NCBI GenBank assembly: GCA_026120035.1
Contig: JALRME010000023.1
Location: 1-64,000 of the forward strand
DNA: 64,000 nt
Reading direction: 5' to 3'
Source of the DNA: Coleophoma eucalyptorum
Lineage: Eukaryota > Ascomycota > Leotiomycetes > Helotiales > Dermateaceae
The notes under the pieces were generated by a model that saw only the letters and a program-made list of their open reading frames with translations, ran no database searches and was not told the DNA's origin. Of this stretch, positions 1 to 9,893 are shown piece by piece; the stretch's first letter is position 1; each line of letters starts with the position of its first letter. The translations under genes were made by a program, and so were the position numbers.

Positions 1-99
1 CTAACCCTAACCCTAACCCTAACCCTAACCCTAACCCTAACCCTAACCCTAACCCTAACCCTAACCCTAACCCTAACCCTAACCCTAACCCTAACCCTA
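1..99. repeat. Telomere repeat array (CCCTAA)n
   Basis: Uninterrupted CCCTAA units, about 16.5 copies, run from the first base to about 99, where the array breaks directly into retrotransposon sequence. This is the C-rich strand of a TTAGGG telomere, so the chromosome end lies to the left. The array is perfect, as expected for telomerase-maintained DNA. There is no telomere-associated spacer between it and the element. Confidence 0.98.
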
Positions 100-3000
100 G
101 AAATTTATAGATATCGAAACCAGATATAAAACTTATGATATAGAACTAATGGCTATTATATAGGCGTTTAGAACTTAGAGGCATTACCTAGCGTATAGCT
201 AGCTCCCTATTATGGTTAAGACTAATTATAACAATCTCAAATACTTTATAACAAAAAGAAAGTTGAACAATAGATAGGTACGATAGACTAAAGAACTTAT
301 AGCCTTCGACTTTACTATTGAGTACCGAGCGAGTAGTAGCAACCCTGCCGACGGCTTATTACGTAGACTAGATTATCAAATAGATTACGAAAAAGAATCT
401 ATTATATATACTCTTTAGAACAAGCTACTAATAAAATAGTTGCTAAAGATTTGTTCCTATCGTATAGCGAGGAGATCCTATTACGCAAGCCCTATAATAT
501 CGCAATTTAAGGCCTAGGAGACGAGGACTAGGTAATCCTCGGCTGGTAAGATACTAGTGGCACTAGAGACGAGAGTCTCCCGTCGTAACTATAAGCAGGC
601 GCCATCTAGCGGTTATATGTTAGTATCGTACAAATAGTGTAACGTAGTATCGGTGTTAGGGCCAGCACTAGAGCCTATTGCTAGTATAGCTAGTTGCAAA
701 TAGCGCGTATCTCGCGCCGCGGTAGTTCTTGCCGTTGGTGACGAAATAGCTTATGAACCGACCTAAGAATCCCTACAAGAATTCCTACTTATGTTACAAA
801 GTCGTAATAACTTTGTATAAAGCCGAGGTTACGAAGGTCGTTCGAGGCGAGAGAAGGCTAGAGCCACTAAGACTTGGAACCTTAATGTAAATAGCCTACT
901 ATATCGGAAAGAGTCTGTTTATATGCCGGCAGATGTAGCTATCCGGGACGAAATCCTAAAGTCAAATTATAACGACCCGTTAGGAGGCCATTTTGGCGCC
1001 AGCAAGACGCTAGAGGTACTCCGTAGAAAATATTTCTAGCCGAGTATAAAAAAAGATGTTAAGAATTATATCAAAATATACTTAGTATACTAGAGGACTA
1101 AGGTGAAAAGACACCGGCCCTACGACGCCCTAGCTTCGTTCCTTATACCCTTAAGACCGTAGGAAGAGATAATACTTAACTTTATAATAGATTTACCTAC
1201 CTTAATATTTCAAAGTAATATATATAACTCAATCTTAGTAGTTATCGACAGATATACGAAGATAGTACGATATATTCTTACAACTAAGACAATTACTACC
1301 TTTAAGCTTACTAAACTGTTTGTCAATAGGATATTCAAGGATTTCGGGGTTCCCAAAGGGATCACCTCAGACCGAGGCACTATATTCACCAGCCAATTTT
1401 AGGCCACATTATATTTCTACCTAGGTATGTAACGCTAGCTTAGTACTATATTTCATCCGTAAACAGATGGCCAAATAGAAAATTTAAATCAAATATTAGA
1501 GTATTATTTACGTTACTACTATAGTTATCTATAGGACGACTGGTCTACGAAGGTGGCACTCGCGGAGTTCATATATAATAATTTATAGTACTCAACCATA
1601 AAAACAACCTTATTTTTTGCTATATACGGATTCCACCCTACTATTGAAATCTACGTTAGGGACAACGTACCAGAAGGGGAGGCATCAGCGGCAACCGAGA
1701 GAGTAAAAGTTATCGAGGCCGAACGGGAGAAACTAGAGGTACGCTAGCGTAGTAGCGTCGAGGCCTAGAAGAAATTCTATAATAGGAAACAAATCCTAAG
1801 AACATTCCAAATAGGTAACAAAGTAATACTATTAGCTAAAAATATCAAATAGTTACGGCCAAGTAAGAAGCTATCGGACCGCTATCTTGGTCCCTTCGTA
1901 ATCATAAAGGTAATTAGGAACTACGGCTAAGTATATCGTTTATAATTACCTCCGTCGTATAAAATTCATAATGTATTTCACGTTTCGCTCTTGGAGCTAT
2001 ACTACTAGCGAGGCGATATCGATAAAGTACCACCACCTATTAAAGTCGGTAGTAATAAAGAATTTAAAGTAGAATCTATATAGGCCTACTAAGACAATAC
2101 GAATAGTCGATAGTACTTAGTACGGTGGAAGGACTACGTACCTACTAAAGATACCTAACAAAGTATAAATAACTTAGAACATACACCTAAAGCATTAGAG
2201 AAATATTATAAGCAAAGCCGCGCTACGTTACTACCGCGGAAGCGAAGGCGTAAAGTATAAAGAAGTAGATTGTATTTTATTACTAAAAGCTATATAGAAC
2301 GTAACGTTAAAGCTTCGAATGTATACCACCGTCTCTATACCTTATTCCCGATACCGTAACTCTATAAACTCCCCTCTCCCCAACCTTACTATCTAGAAGG
2401 ACCCATAGTATCATTAGAACCCTCCGACTCCTCGTCGTCGTTAGAATGGTCTCCTAGGTCGTTATCGTCAGTTGTAGTGACAAGAGGCAAGTTGTTCTAC
2501 GGTGGTTAGATAGCGTTATACTTACGAGGCAGCTTACTCACTTAGTAACGAAGGACATCCAAAATGCTATCTAGGGTATTCTACATTTAGGCTTAACCAC
2601 GAATAATCATTTGGGCTATTCCCTATGTCGTCTGTAGGGCGCGGGCCAGGCGAACATCAGCTTCAACCTAGGATATATATTGACGCTATAGTGCTTAAAC
2701 TCGGGCACGAGTAGCAATCTTTGTATTACCGGCAGCCAGGCGGGACGTAGCGGTAGCGTAGGCGAGTAGGCGGTTGAGCCTAGGAATACTCGATTGAGGA
2801 ACCTAAAGATAAGTTAATTAGTAAGAATACTAACGAAAAGAATACCTATATCGTAATAGGGCTTGTTCAACCCGCGATAGCGGTTGTATATATTCCTACC
2901 TATAGTCTTAATACATTGGATATTAGGCTCCTTGTTAATACGTTTGGAGTACCGCAAACAGTAGCGGTAAGATAGCGTCTTAGGCGCGTGCGTAGAGCGA

Positions 3001-3836
3001 GGGGCAATACTCTAACGAGCAAGAAGAGTAGATATTATACTATAGGGGTCAGTTGTACTACGCAAGTACCGTATAGTTATAACGAAGGCGAGAATACTTA
3101 TATAAGAAGAGTATTAAATGGAGGGGGTAAGAAAGCAAAAGAAAAGTTGTAATGTTTTAATATAAAAGAAAGAGGGAGGTTAGGTAGTAAGAGAAGAGCC
3201 TTTTATAGACGCTAGAAATACTATAGCCTATTTATATAATTATACCACCTAGCGACACAAAGAAATCGAAACGCTTATGGTACAATAAAGAACTAAGGGG
3301 GTGTTTGCGAGAGAACAAAGAAAACAATAAACTAGGGATCTAGAAAGGCAAGGTTGTTAGTAGCGCCGAGCAGGCGGGGAGGCAGCGGGGAGTACGTAGA
3401 GTACTAATGAGGATGAAGAAAATATCGGGAAGCCAAGTGCAAACTAAGGGCATTCAGACAAACCAGACGAAGACCCCTTGGGTTGTCACTAGTAGCCGCA
3501 CAAGCGCCACCCTAGCGGACCGCTTATGCTTCACTCCTCCAAACCTATTTCTCCGGCCAATAATAGGAATTACCTTCTAGGAGCTTGTGCCCCGACGGCA
3601 TTACGGATGCTTGGGGAATGGTCGTAAGGACACGCCCATAAAGGGGGAGGCAATATTATAGGCCTAAGCGAGGTCATATGGCATTAGCGAGCTAGGCGGG
3701 GAAACATATATATATCTTCAGCCCCCTTGGTTTAAGGATCTTCAGAGATCAGTTTGAATAATAACTACTACCTACCTGCGTATACCCTGTGTATACCCTA
3801 CTTATCTATTGCTTGTACGTCACTCTGCTTGTGACA
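100..3836 (+). mobile_element. Ty3/gypsy chromodomain retrotransposon, 5' truncated by the telomere, RIP-mutated
   Basis: Read in one forward frame, about 110-390 gives the end of an RNase H domain (YDIELMAII, then an IEYRA-type stretch and a PADGL motif). Integrase follows to about 1850: the three catalytic acids can be read in FIIDLP, TSDRGTIF and the Glu of DGQIENLNQILE. A chromodomain-like end lies at about 2090-2220 (YLVRWKDYVP). Gag, protease, reverse transcriptase and the 5' LTR are missing, because the telomere array begins inside RNase H. The frame is broken many times, mostly by TAG where Gln or Trp belongs, which fits RIP. About 2280-3480 is a non-coding or unrecognised internal 3' region. 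The element ends in the LTR at 3484-3836. It is dead. Confidence 0.9.
3484..3836 (+). repeat. 3' LTR of the Ty3/gypsy element
   Basis: The 353-bp segment begins TGTCAC and ends GTGACA, a perfect 6-bp terminal inversion typical of LTRs. A purine-rich stretch (gacgaagacc) lies just before it, consistent with a polypurine tract. No second copy of this LTR is in the window, so the boundaries rest on the terminal motif only. Confidence 0.65.
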
Positions 3837-3845
3837 CCTGACAAT

Positions 3846-4440
3846 AGCCTCTAGGGTATCCAAGCATCGGTCGAAAATATACTTCCACGCCCATACGACC
3901 TAGTGCAAGCCTACTTCCAGGGGGTCGGGGAGTCGGATGTAGGTGGATGTCTGGAGTAGGTCGTACTAGGACTTGTCTAAGACCTAGTGCTACTTGGTGT
4001 ATCGTAACTAGGGGTCTAACTCAACCATAGCTGGCTAGGAGAGTAGAGTTAGCCTACGCTACTAGACCTAGGCTTTCTACTACTGGATTTCCTACTCAAT
4101 CTTTTCGTACGAAGCTAAAATGGATAGATTAGTATTGATTTAAGCTGCCTAACGGGGAAAATCAAACCTGATGACCTCTAGGCTTGACTGTCTATGATAT
4201 AACTAGGCTGGACAGCAGTAGTGGTAGTAGTAGTAGTATTTTCATCTACTACCCAATATCGCTCCTTATCATTCTTGAACTATAATTACATTCGTACGGA
4301 AGTAAAGCTTTCTTGGTCCTTTACTCTCTGCTGGCCATAGACCTTATTTGTATGCTTTCGAATATTAGACCGATCCTAGGTTTTAAAGGGGCATTAGCGA
4401 TACTGGAATCCATCTACTACTGCGATAATTGGCTGGGGAA
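3846..4440 (-). pseudogene. DUF3505/OrsD-like gene remnant (often linked to fungal telomeric helicases)
   Basis: On the minus strand a conserved stretch can be read with RIP stops in it: VVDGFQYR, CPFKT, DRSNIRKHTNKVYGQQR and KERYWVVDEN at about 4440-4240. A second block, LRYTK.H.VLDKS and TYIRLPDPLEVGLH...VVWAWKYIFDRCLDTLE, lies at about 4060-3846. These match my knowledge of the N-terminal region of large fungal DUF3505/OrsD-type proteins (RDRS..RKH.NK..G, RYWVVDE, then a WL..TRW..YL block). Stops are TAG or TAA at expected Trp/Gln positions. The gypsy LTR lies immediately downstream, so the gene's 3' part is lost. The family call comes from motif recall and was not searched. Confidence 0.6.
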
Positions 4441-4948
4441 AGGACCTATTTACTGGTAATTTGACTGTAGTATGGTCGTACGAGCTTAGGAATAACTAGA
4501 TATAGTGATTAACCTATTTGCGTAGTTTAATTGGGACACGGTGCTTGCGACCCAAGTGGTTAGAAATTGCGACGGGGTTGACTACACACTAGTATTGATC
4601 ACCCAAACAGATAAGTACTTAAAATCCCACATTTAAGTAGACCAAATGGCTCCAAACTTAGGGAATTACCTAAGCTAGATCTTTTGATTGATTTGCCATC
4701 TTTGTTCGTACGAAATAGAGAGAGATTAAACAAATAAAATATTAACCCTAAGTTAACCCTAACTCTCGGTTGCTGACGACCGGGTTTTTTTGCTAAGCTT
4801 GCGTACTTATAATTTTTGTATGTAAAATTTTCTCGGTTGATAAACAACCGGGGGATAATAACGTTAGATAATATAGAAATCCGATCAAATTATATAGCTA
4901 TAGCACCCTTTCCGACCGTAAATCTCTAATATTATAAACAATACTAGC
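4441..4948. other. AT-rich gene-free stretch with an interstitial telomere-like motif
   Basis: No coding frame is convincing. An open frame at 4599-4847 (minus) is low complexity and includes the telomere-like bases. Two near-adjacent TTAACCCTAA units lie at about 4742-4763. The palindromic element TTCGTACGAA or close variants recurs nearby (4106-4112, 4706-4712). Confidence 0.5.
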
Positions 4949-5720
4949 TTATTCCTCGATATCCACCTTAACGTCTCTATAGTCCTCCTTAAGCTTAACA
5001 AACAAGTCTTTTTTAGGCTATAATAATAGAATAGGGTTAACAAGAACCTCTTTAGATATATATACTATTCCTTCTTTAGTTACTATAAAATAGTCTACTT
5101 AGCTCTAAGTTATAAAGTAACTTTATACTAAACACTCCTCCTAAAGCGACGTTTTATTATATTCTTTAGCCTTCCTACTATAGACGACTATATAGTCCCG
5201 TATATATAAGAGATAAATAGTAAGGAACTTCCCTACTTTATATAACAGATAGTGATAGCCAATCCAAAGCCTAAGATATTTAATAGCTAGACTATTATTA
5301 GTAGGTTTTTTATCTCGGAGGTTTTCTAGTGACTATAGAACCAATGTATCGGTATATTCTAGATAGCTCTTTAAGGTCTAGCCTATAAGTCAATACGGCT
5401 GCTTTCGTAGGTACTACTTAATACTTGTCCGACTAGGCCTAATATACGTCTGACAATACTTATAGACTATAACTTAGTAGCCTAAATTATATATTAGGTC
5501 TATTTCAAATAAAAAAATAACAAAAGACGCTAATATTAATACTTAACCTATAGAAACTTACTTACAATATAATCTTACCAAACCCCTTTTATGAGATAAC
5601 CTTTTATAAGCAAAGTAGGGTTCTGCTATAGGTGGAATGGACCATATACTGGTCCGTAAACTCCTTTTATCCTCCAAAAGGGCCTTCACATAAGAAGTAG
5701 GTTCTTGACGTCCTAGACGT
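4949..5720 (-). pseudogene. RIP-degraded coding remnant, family unknown
   Basis: One minus-strand frame reads as protein-like sequence over about 250 codons, interrupted by TAG, TAA and TGA codons. Recognisable runs include LENLRDKKPTNNSLAIKYL and VKLKEDYRDVKVDIEE before a TAA at 4949-4951. It lies directly downstream of the STAND-like exon at 5775-6335 and could be further exons of the same gene, joined across an intron with donor GTAAGT (reverse complement of 5770-5779). I do not recognise a domain. Confidence 0.35.
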
Positions 5721-5774
5721 GTGACTTTCTAATAAACGTTACCTAAAATCTAGACTTCAGAAGCGAAGTGTTAC

Positions 5775-6335
5775 TTACGAACGAAGTGATACTGCCCGGA
5801 TATTCACAACCTGAAACATTAAAACCAAGTCAGTTTTCAAGCCGCCTAATTGTCGACCGAATTCTTCCAGTTTAGGTATAACATAAGGCCATCGAAGCCG
5901 GTCTCTTGCACTTAGCACCAACTTAGTATTGGGCTTGGGAATAGTAGATTTCTTGGTACTTTTAATCTCCTACTGGAAACGAAGAAGTCGTTGAGATATT
6001 TTCTCGTCTAGATTTCTCGTGCTTCGATTCGTGATGATAGCCTCAATCCTCCAGAATAGAACCAAGCACTTGTCCGTAGTGGATCTAAGCTGGTGAAGGC
6101 CCTCTACAGAAAATAGTAATGACTTCCCTTCACGGTCAATATTCCTACTCTCGTCGTCTAGTAACGTATGAACCTGATTCATAGCACCTGTCGTTGCGTC
6201 AACACCTTCCAGGACGGCACGTACAGCCTCGGGCGCAGATCGAACTTCCGATGTAAACTTCACTAGTATCTGCGAAAGTTGAAGGCCAAATCCCGCGATG
6301 CCAATGATTGATCCCGCCGCTCCTAGAACCTCCAT
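5775..6335 (-). pseudogene. STAND/NLR-type N-terminal domain gene, RIP-inactivated
   Basis: The minus-strand frame from ATG 6335 begins MEVLGAAGSIIGIAGFGLQL, the hallmark start of fungal Helo-like / STAND N-terminal domains (PF17111-type). These sit at the front of NLR-like and ankyrin proteins involved in non-self recognition. After 121 residues a TAG at 5970-5972 interrupts the frame; the expected residue there is Trp, so a TGG-to-TAG change. The frame then continues in register (KSTIPKPN, SARDRLRWPYV, KLEEFGRQL) for about 65 codons to a good GTAAGT donor. The downstream effector/NTPase part is not recognisable. It is one point mutation from an open first exon, but further exons are heavily damaged. 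Confidence 0.75.
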
Positions 6336-6938
6336 TCTAGGCGTAATCGTTGAAAAAGCTGTTCGTTGCCAAAGGGCGTGTTCGTTGAGCGGACGACCCT
6401 TACTGCCAGCTCGGCTTAGAACTTAACACCCAAAGCGGTGAGCTGGGAATAGTTTAGGCGTTTATCACCAAGGATAATCTGATTAGGTCTTGGAGAAGTC
6501 AATGTTCGCAATTGTCAATAACTTAGCAATCTCTCCCTTCGGACTGCTCGATTAAATATAGGCTAATCCTAACCTCTACAGTACGAGCTACTAGCATCGA
6601 TGCAGATATCCCTGTAACACCAAAAGATGAGGATATGCAAGCTAATGAAGGGTGTTGCCTTTATCATATGCTTTGCAGCGGCCATCATTAGTGCTAGCAA
6701 TGTATTAAGAATGAACGGGAATATATTTTCTTTCCATCTAAAGATGATTGAAGATGCTGTAGTTATTAAATTGGATGATAACCCAACCCCTAATCACGTA
6801 ATGGACCTTTTTGTGACATCCTACTTTTGGAAGTAAGGTCATGTGATGTGAGTAGTGTTTTGAGAGTGTGAGCAGTACTACTCGCCTCAAGAAATCACTA
6901 CTCATCCTAGGATTTACTTAATATTTAAGAACATAAAG
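6336..6938. other. Intergenic, nothing recognised
   Basis: A 69-codon open frame at 6627-6836 (plus) has a hydrophobic N-terminus but no family resemblance and no splice continuation. I do not call it a gene. The rest is AT-rich with no clear repeat. Confidence 0.4.
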
Positions 6939-7126
6939 TTCCCAAGTAGATAGGAGCTTCGTGCTCAACTTCAATCATTCATTTCATACTTGAACTTGAT
7001 CTGAATCAGTTACGTGCTTCTACTATTCATTAGTACTTTATTTATCCTATAGAGGTTATATATAGAAGGAACTCGTAGAGTTCATAAGCCCCTACCTCAC
7101 TCCACGCTGAAGAAGCCTACTGTAGC
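6939..7126 (+). repeat. Repeat E, copy 1
   Basis: About 188 bp beginning gttcccaagtagatagg is duplicated with high identity at 40831-41019. No coding potential is seen. In both places the repeat lies close to a family-A LTR, on opposite sides. It may be an LTR or internal piece of a separate element. Terminal motifs are not clear. Confidence 0.7.
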
Positions 7127-7199
7127 GCCTAACTCTATTATTCCCCGGTAGCTAGGCTACTGAGATGTTTTTACATACAAAAATTGTCGGTGCGTAGCC

Positions 7200-7388
7200 T
7201 GTAAGGACATAGGTTTGATCAAAGGCAGGATAGAGGTGTTTGGGAGCACAATAACCTTATATTGACTGAATCCTATAGGTCTCGTACAAAGGACACAAAA
7301 AAGATAAAGAGGAAACAGAAGAAAGAAACTAACCCTCCCCTTTTTATGCTTCCTAGATCCAAAACCCCTCCGACTCTAGTTATACTCG
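7200..7388 (+). repeat. Solo LTR family A, copy 1 (3' end missing)
   Basis: It begins TGTAAGGACA and follows the family-A sequence also found at 39716, 40464 and 42145. It stops at about 7388, where reversed family-A sequence begins. The missing 3' end and reversed neighbour indicate insertion or rearrangement within the LTR. Confidence 0.8.
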
Positions 7389-7476
7389 TGTAAGAACCTA
7401 ACCTACCCAGTGAACAATTGGATAATTCAGGACATTGGACATGTATCACGTGACCCTAGGACAGTATACATAAACG
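7389..7476 (-). repeat. LTR family A fragment (3' end only)
   Basis: It begins tgtaagaacc, the reverse complement of the family-A 3' terminus GGTTCTTACA, and runs about 88 bp before an almost identical terminus starts again at 7477. Two inverted copies of the same LTR end therefore stand in tandem. Confidence 0.7.
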
Positions 7477-7764
7477 TGTAAGAACCTGACCTACCCAGGC
7501 TGAACAAATTGAATAATCTAGGACATTGGACGTATGTCCCGTGACCCCTGGACGGTATGCATAAGCGAGTATGAGCAGAGTCGGAGGGGTTTCGGACCCA
7601 GTAAGCATATAAGAGGGACATGTCAGAGAAATTGATTTCTTTCTTCTCTTCTGTTCTTATCTTTTTTGTGTCCTTCGTACGAGACCTATAGGATTCAGTC
7701 AATATAAGGTTATTATGCTCCCAAACACCTCTATCCTGCCTTTGATCAAACCTGTGTCTTTATA
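7477..7764 (-). repeat. Solo LTR family A, copy 2 (near full length)
   Basis: A 288-bp copy in reverse orientation. It shares with copy 1 the blocks around the shared cggataaggt/caaacacctctatcctgcc region, so 7200-7388 and this copy form an imperfect inverted repeat. Its outer end reads gtgtctttata, a decayed form of GTGTCCTTACA. The 91-codon open frame at 7427-7702 lies inside it and is not a gene. Confidence 0.8.
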
Positions 7765-8102
7765 ATACTATAACTAAACGTAATACCTTACTAGTATTAA
7801 AACAACTTATCGATATAAATAGTATCAATCTATAAGAGGTAGAATAGGTAGAACGTTAAAATAAGAGCTCTAGAAGCACCTGGATCCTCTCTATAAAAGA
7901 AAGAGTTTCTAGTATCGGATGGTAATAATGTATACTTAGTACGTAACCTAGTTACGTAGCCACATTCGTTGATAGGACATAACCCTATTTACGATATACG
8001 TACATAGAGAGAATCAACAGCCACCTACAACATACTGTATACCCTAAAATTAAAGCCTATAATGCTATTACGATGTCTACCTGTTGTAAACGTATACCAA
8101 TA
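7765..8102 (+). mobile_element. 3' end of a Ty1/copia element: RNase H tail plus LTR family D
   Basis: At about 7785-7860 the plus strand encodes LKQLIDINSINL then EVE.VER, which matches the last residues of the pol protein of the full copia element at 31300-31365. A pre-LTR segment (ctctataaaagaaagagtttc) matches the sequence just before the 3' LTR at 31497. The LTR (family D) is about 7913-8102, starting TATCGGAT (decayed TGTCGG) and ending ACCAATA. All upstream parts of the element are gone. It ends 2 bp before the LtrA stop codon. Confidence 0.7.
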
Positions 8103-8104
8103 GG

Positions 8105-9893
8105 TTATTTCTTTTTCAGAAACAATCGCCATGGGATATGATTAAGTATCAATGCTATAAATAAAACAAGAACAACAAATGGTAGAGGCCAAACACTCTC
8201 TCCAAATCTCTGTATTGCACTAGTGTGTACTATAATGGTACAGAGCATTAGTGCAATACCAAGAACGAAATTCCCAATAATCCCAGTCCACCGATGGCGT
8301 CCTACTGGTTGCTGGTCTTTCAGGAGAGATAACCAAGAAAGAATACTGATAGATATCAATACTAGCCCACCAGAGATAAAGAAATACCCGAAAGCCATTT
8401 CAAATGTCGCGTAGTAAGTATTGATAGTACTGGTTAAATCTAGCTCTTTCTCCGACTCCTCAAATCCAAAGCCGTTAAAGGTACCTGACGCCAACTTCGT
8501 CAAAAGTTTCTCTACGGCAACTTCTGTTTCATTTCTTGTTTCGTTCGAAAAAGGTGAGATTTCTGACAACAAGTGCTGAGCGTCCTCCCAGGTCTTCCAG
8601 GATGCTGGAAATGTTGAATTGAACACTTTATCGACCGCTTTACTGTATATTTCGAAAAGTTGTGCTCGAGTTGAAGTTGAAAATTTGCCGTCCAGAGGAG
8701 TATAGATATTGTTTTGAAAGTATTCCAACAAAAGATGCCAAGTGATAAACTGATTTGTACCTTCCATGAAGAGAACTAGAGAAATGTGGAATGGGAAATG
8801 CAAAAATGCCCAAATTTGCTGTCGGATAGTTCCAAAATGTTCATTTTGAATGTTATCGAAATAATTCATGTATAAAAAATACTATTTATCAATAAATAAC
8901 GTGTTTTCAATATTAGCTGAAAGAACTGTACTTACAATAATTAAGACGGTTGCTATTATTGTTCCAATTGCGTCAGAGGTAAAGCTAAAGCCTCGCTCTT
9001 CGATCTTTAGAATACGTCGGCAAAGCCCAATAATTCCTTCACCCAACTATTTATAAATAATCGGATTAGCTGATTAAAGTGTGTTATATAATTGGCCGAA
9101 AACTTACAATAATTAAGGTTAAGCATGACATTCGCTCAACTAGGCTTGTACCTTTGAAACTCAACGCTCGCCATTTTGCACCAATAGCAATATTGGCAGC
9201 AACCTCGAAAACAGAGATTACATACCAAGCGAGGTAAGCATCGTTTGAAGCATTCAAAAAGAAAGCTGGAACGAGAGAAATATATACAGCTATAGCAACG
9301 GCTAGAGAGCCTAATGTTACTAACATAGGCAATCGCGCTCTAGGATACTTCCATATAAAGAACAAGGTCGAAGCGTACTGAAAGAAGAGAATAATACGAC
9401 TCGACATTAGTAATAAAGTGAGTTGTCGATGTAATTTTTGTCGGGTTCCATCTCTAGGATTTTTCCACTGAGAACCAACAACCGCTATTCCGACCATAGT
9501 TCCAAAATGGCAAGCATGCGCAATACGTTCTACTATGCTATCAGTAGCAAATCTAACGTCGTAAAGTGTCACTTGGCCTATAATGAACTTGAATTAGTTT
9601 CTACTTTTTTAGGTAATATTGTCTACTTACACCATGTAAACCATAGAACACTAAAAAATCCAATATAAGCACTAAGAGCTATACGATAATTAGAACAGTG
9701 TGTTTGTAAAATTTGACCTAGACGTACCCTGATAGCTATTAATTTCGTGAGCCTCAATAAAGGTAGTTAGATTTGCTACAAAGAAAAGATCATAAAACAA
9801 CTGAATATTGGATGTTGCTTCGTGATGTTCAAATTGTGGATTGCTAGAGCTAGTAGAGTCGATTGTCTCAATACCCCGCGACTCATTAGACAA
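8105..9893 (-). CDS. LtrA-family (low temperature requirement A) membrane protein
   Basis: Rebuilt from five exons: 9893-9728, 9678-9631, 9571-9108, 9046-8936 and 8881-8105. Their sum is 1566 nt, giving 521 aa with every junction GT-AG and in phase. The N-terminal motif ELFYDLFFVANLTTF-type (here QLFYDLFFVANLTTF, about residues 31-45), then ALSAYIGFFSVLWFTW and TLYDVRFATDS, are diagnostic of fungal members of the bacterial LtrA family (PF06772). Many hydrophobic segments indicate a polytopic membrane protein. The molecular function of the family in fungi is not established. The gene appears intact. Its stop codon lies 2 bp from a copia LTR, so its 3' UTR must run through retroelement DNA, and a slight C-terminal truncation cannot be excluded. 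Confidence 0.88.

Noticed and set aside
4599..4847. 82-codon minus frame over the telomere-like motif
   Set aside because: Low complexity; includes telomeric bases and no family match.
6627..6836. 69-codon plus frame with hydrophobic start
   Set aside because: A signal-peptide-like start alone is not enough; no downstream exon or family match.
7427..7702. 91-codon minus open frame
   Set aside because: Lies wholly within a family-A LTR and mirrors frames in other copies; it is repeat DNA, not a gene.
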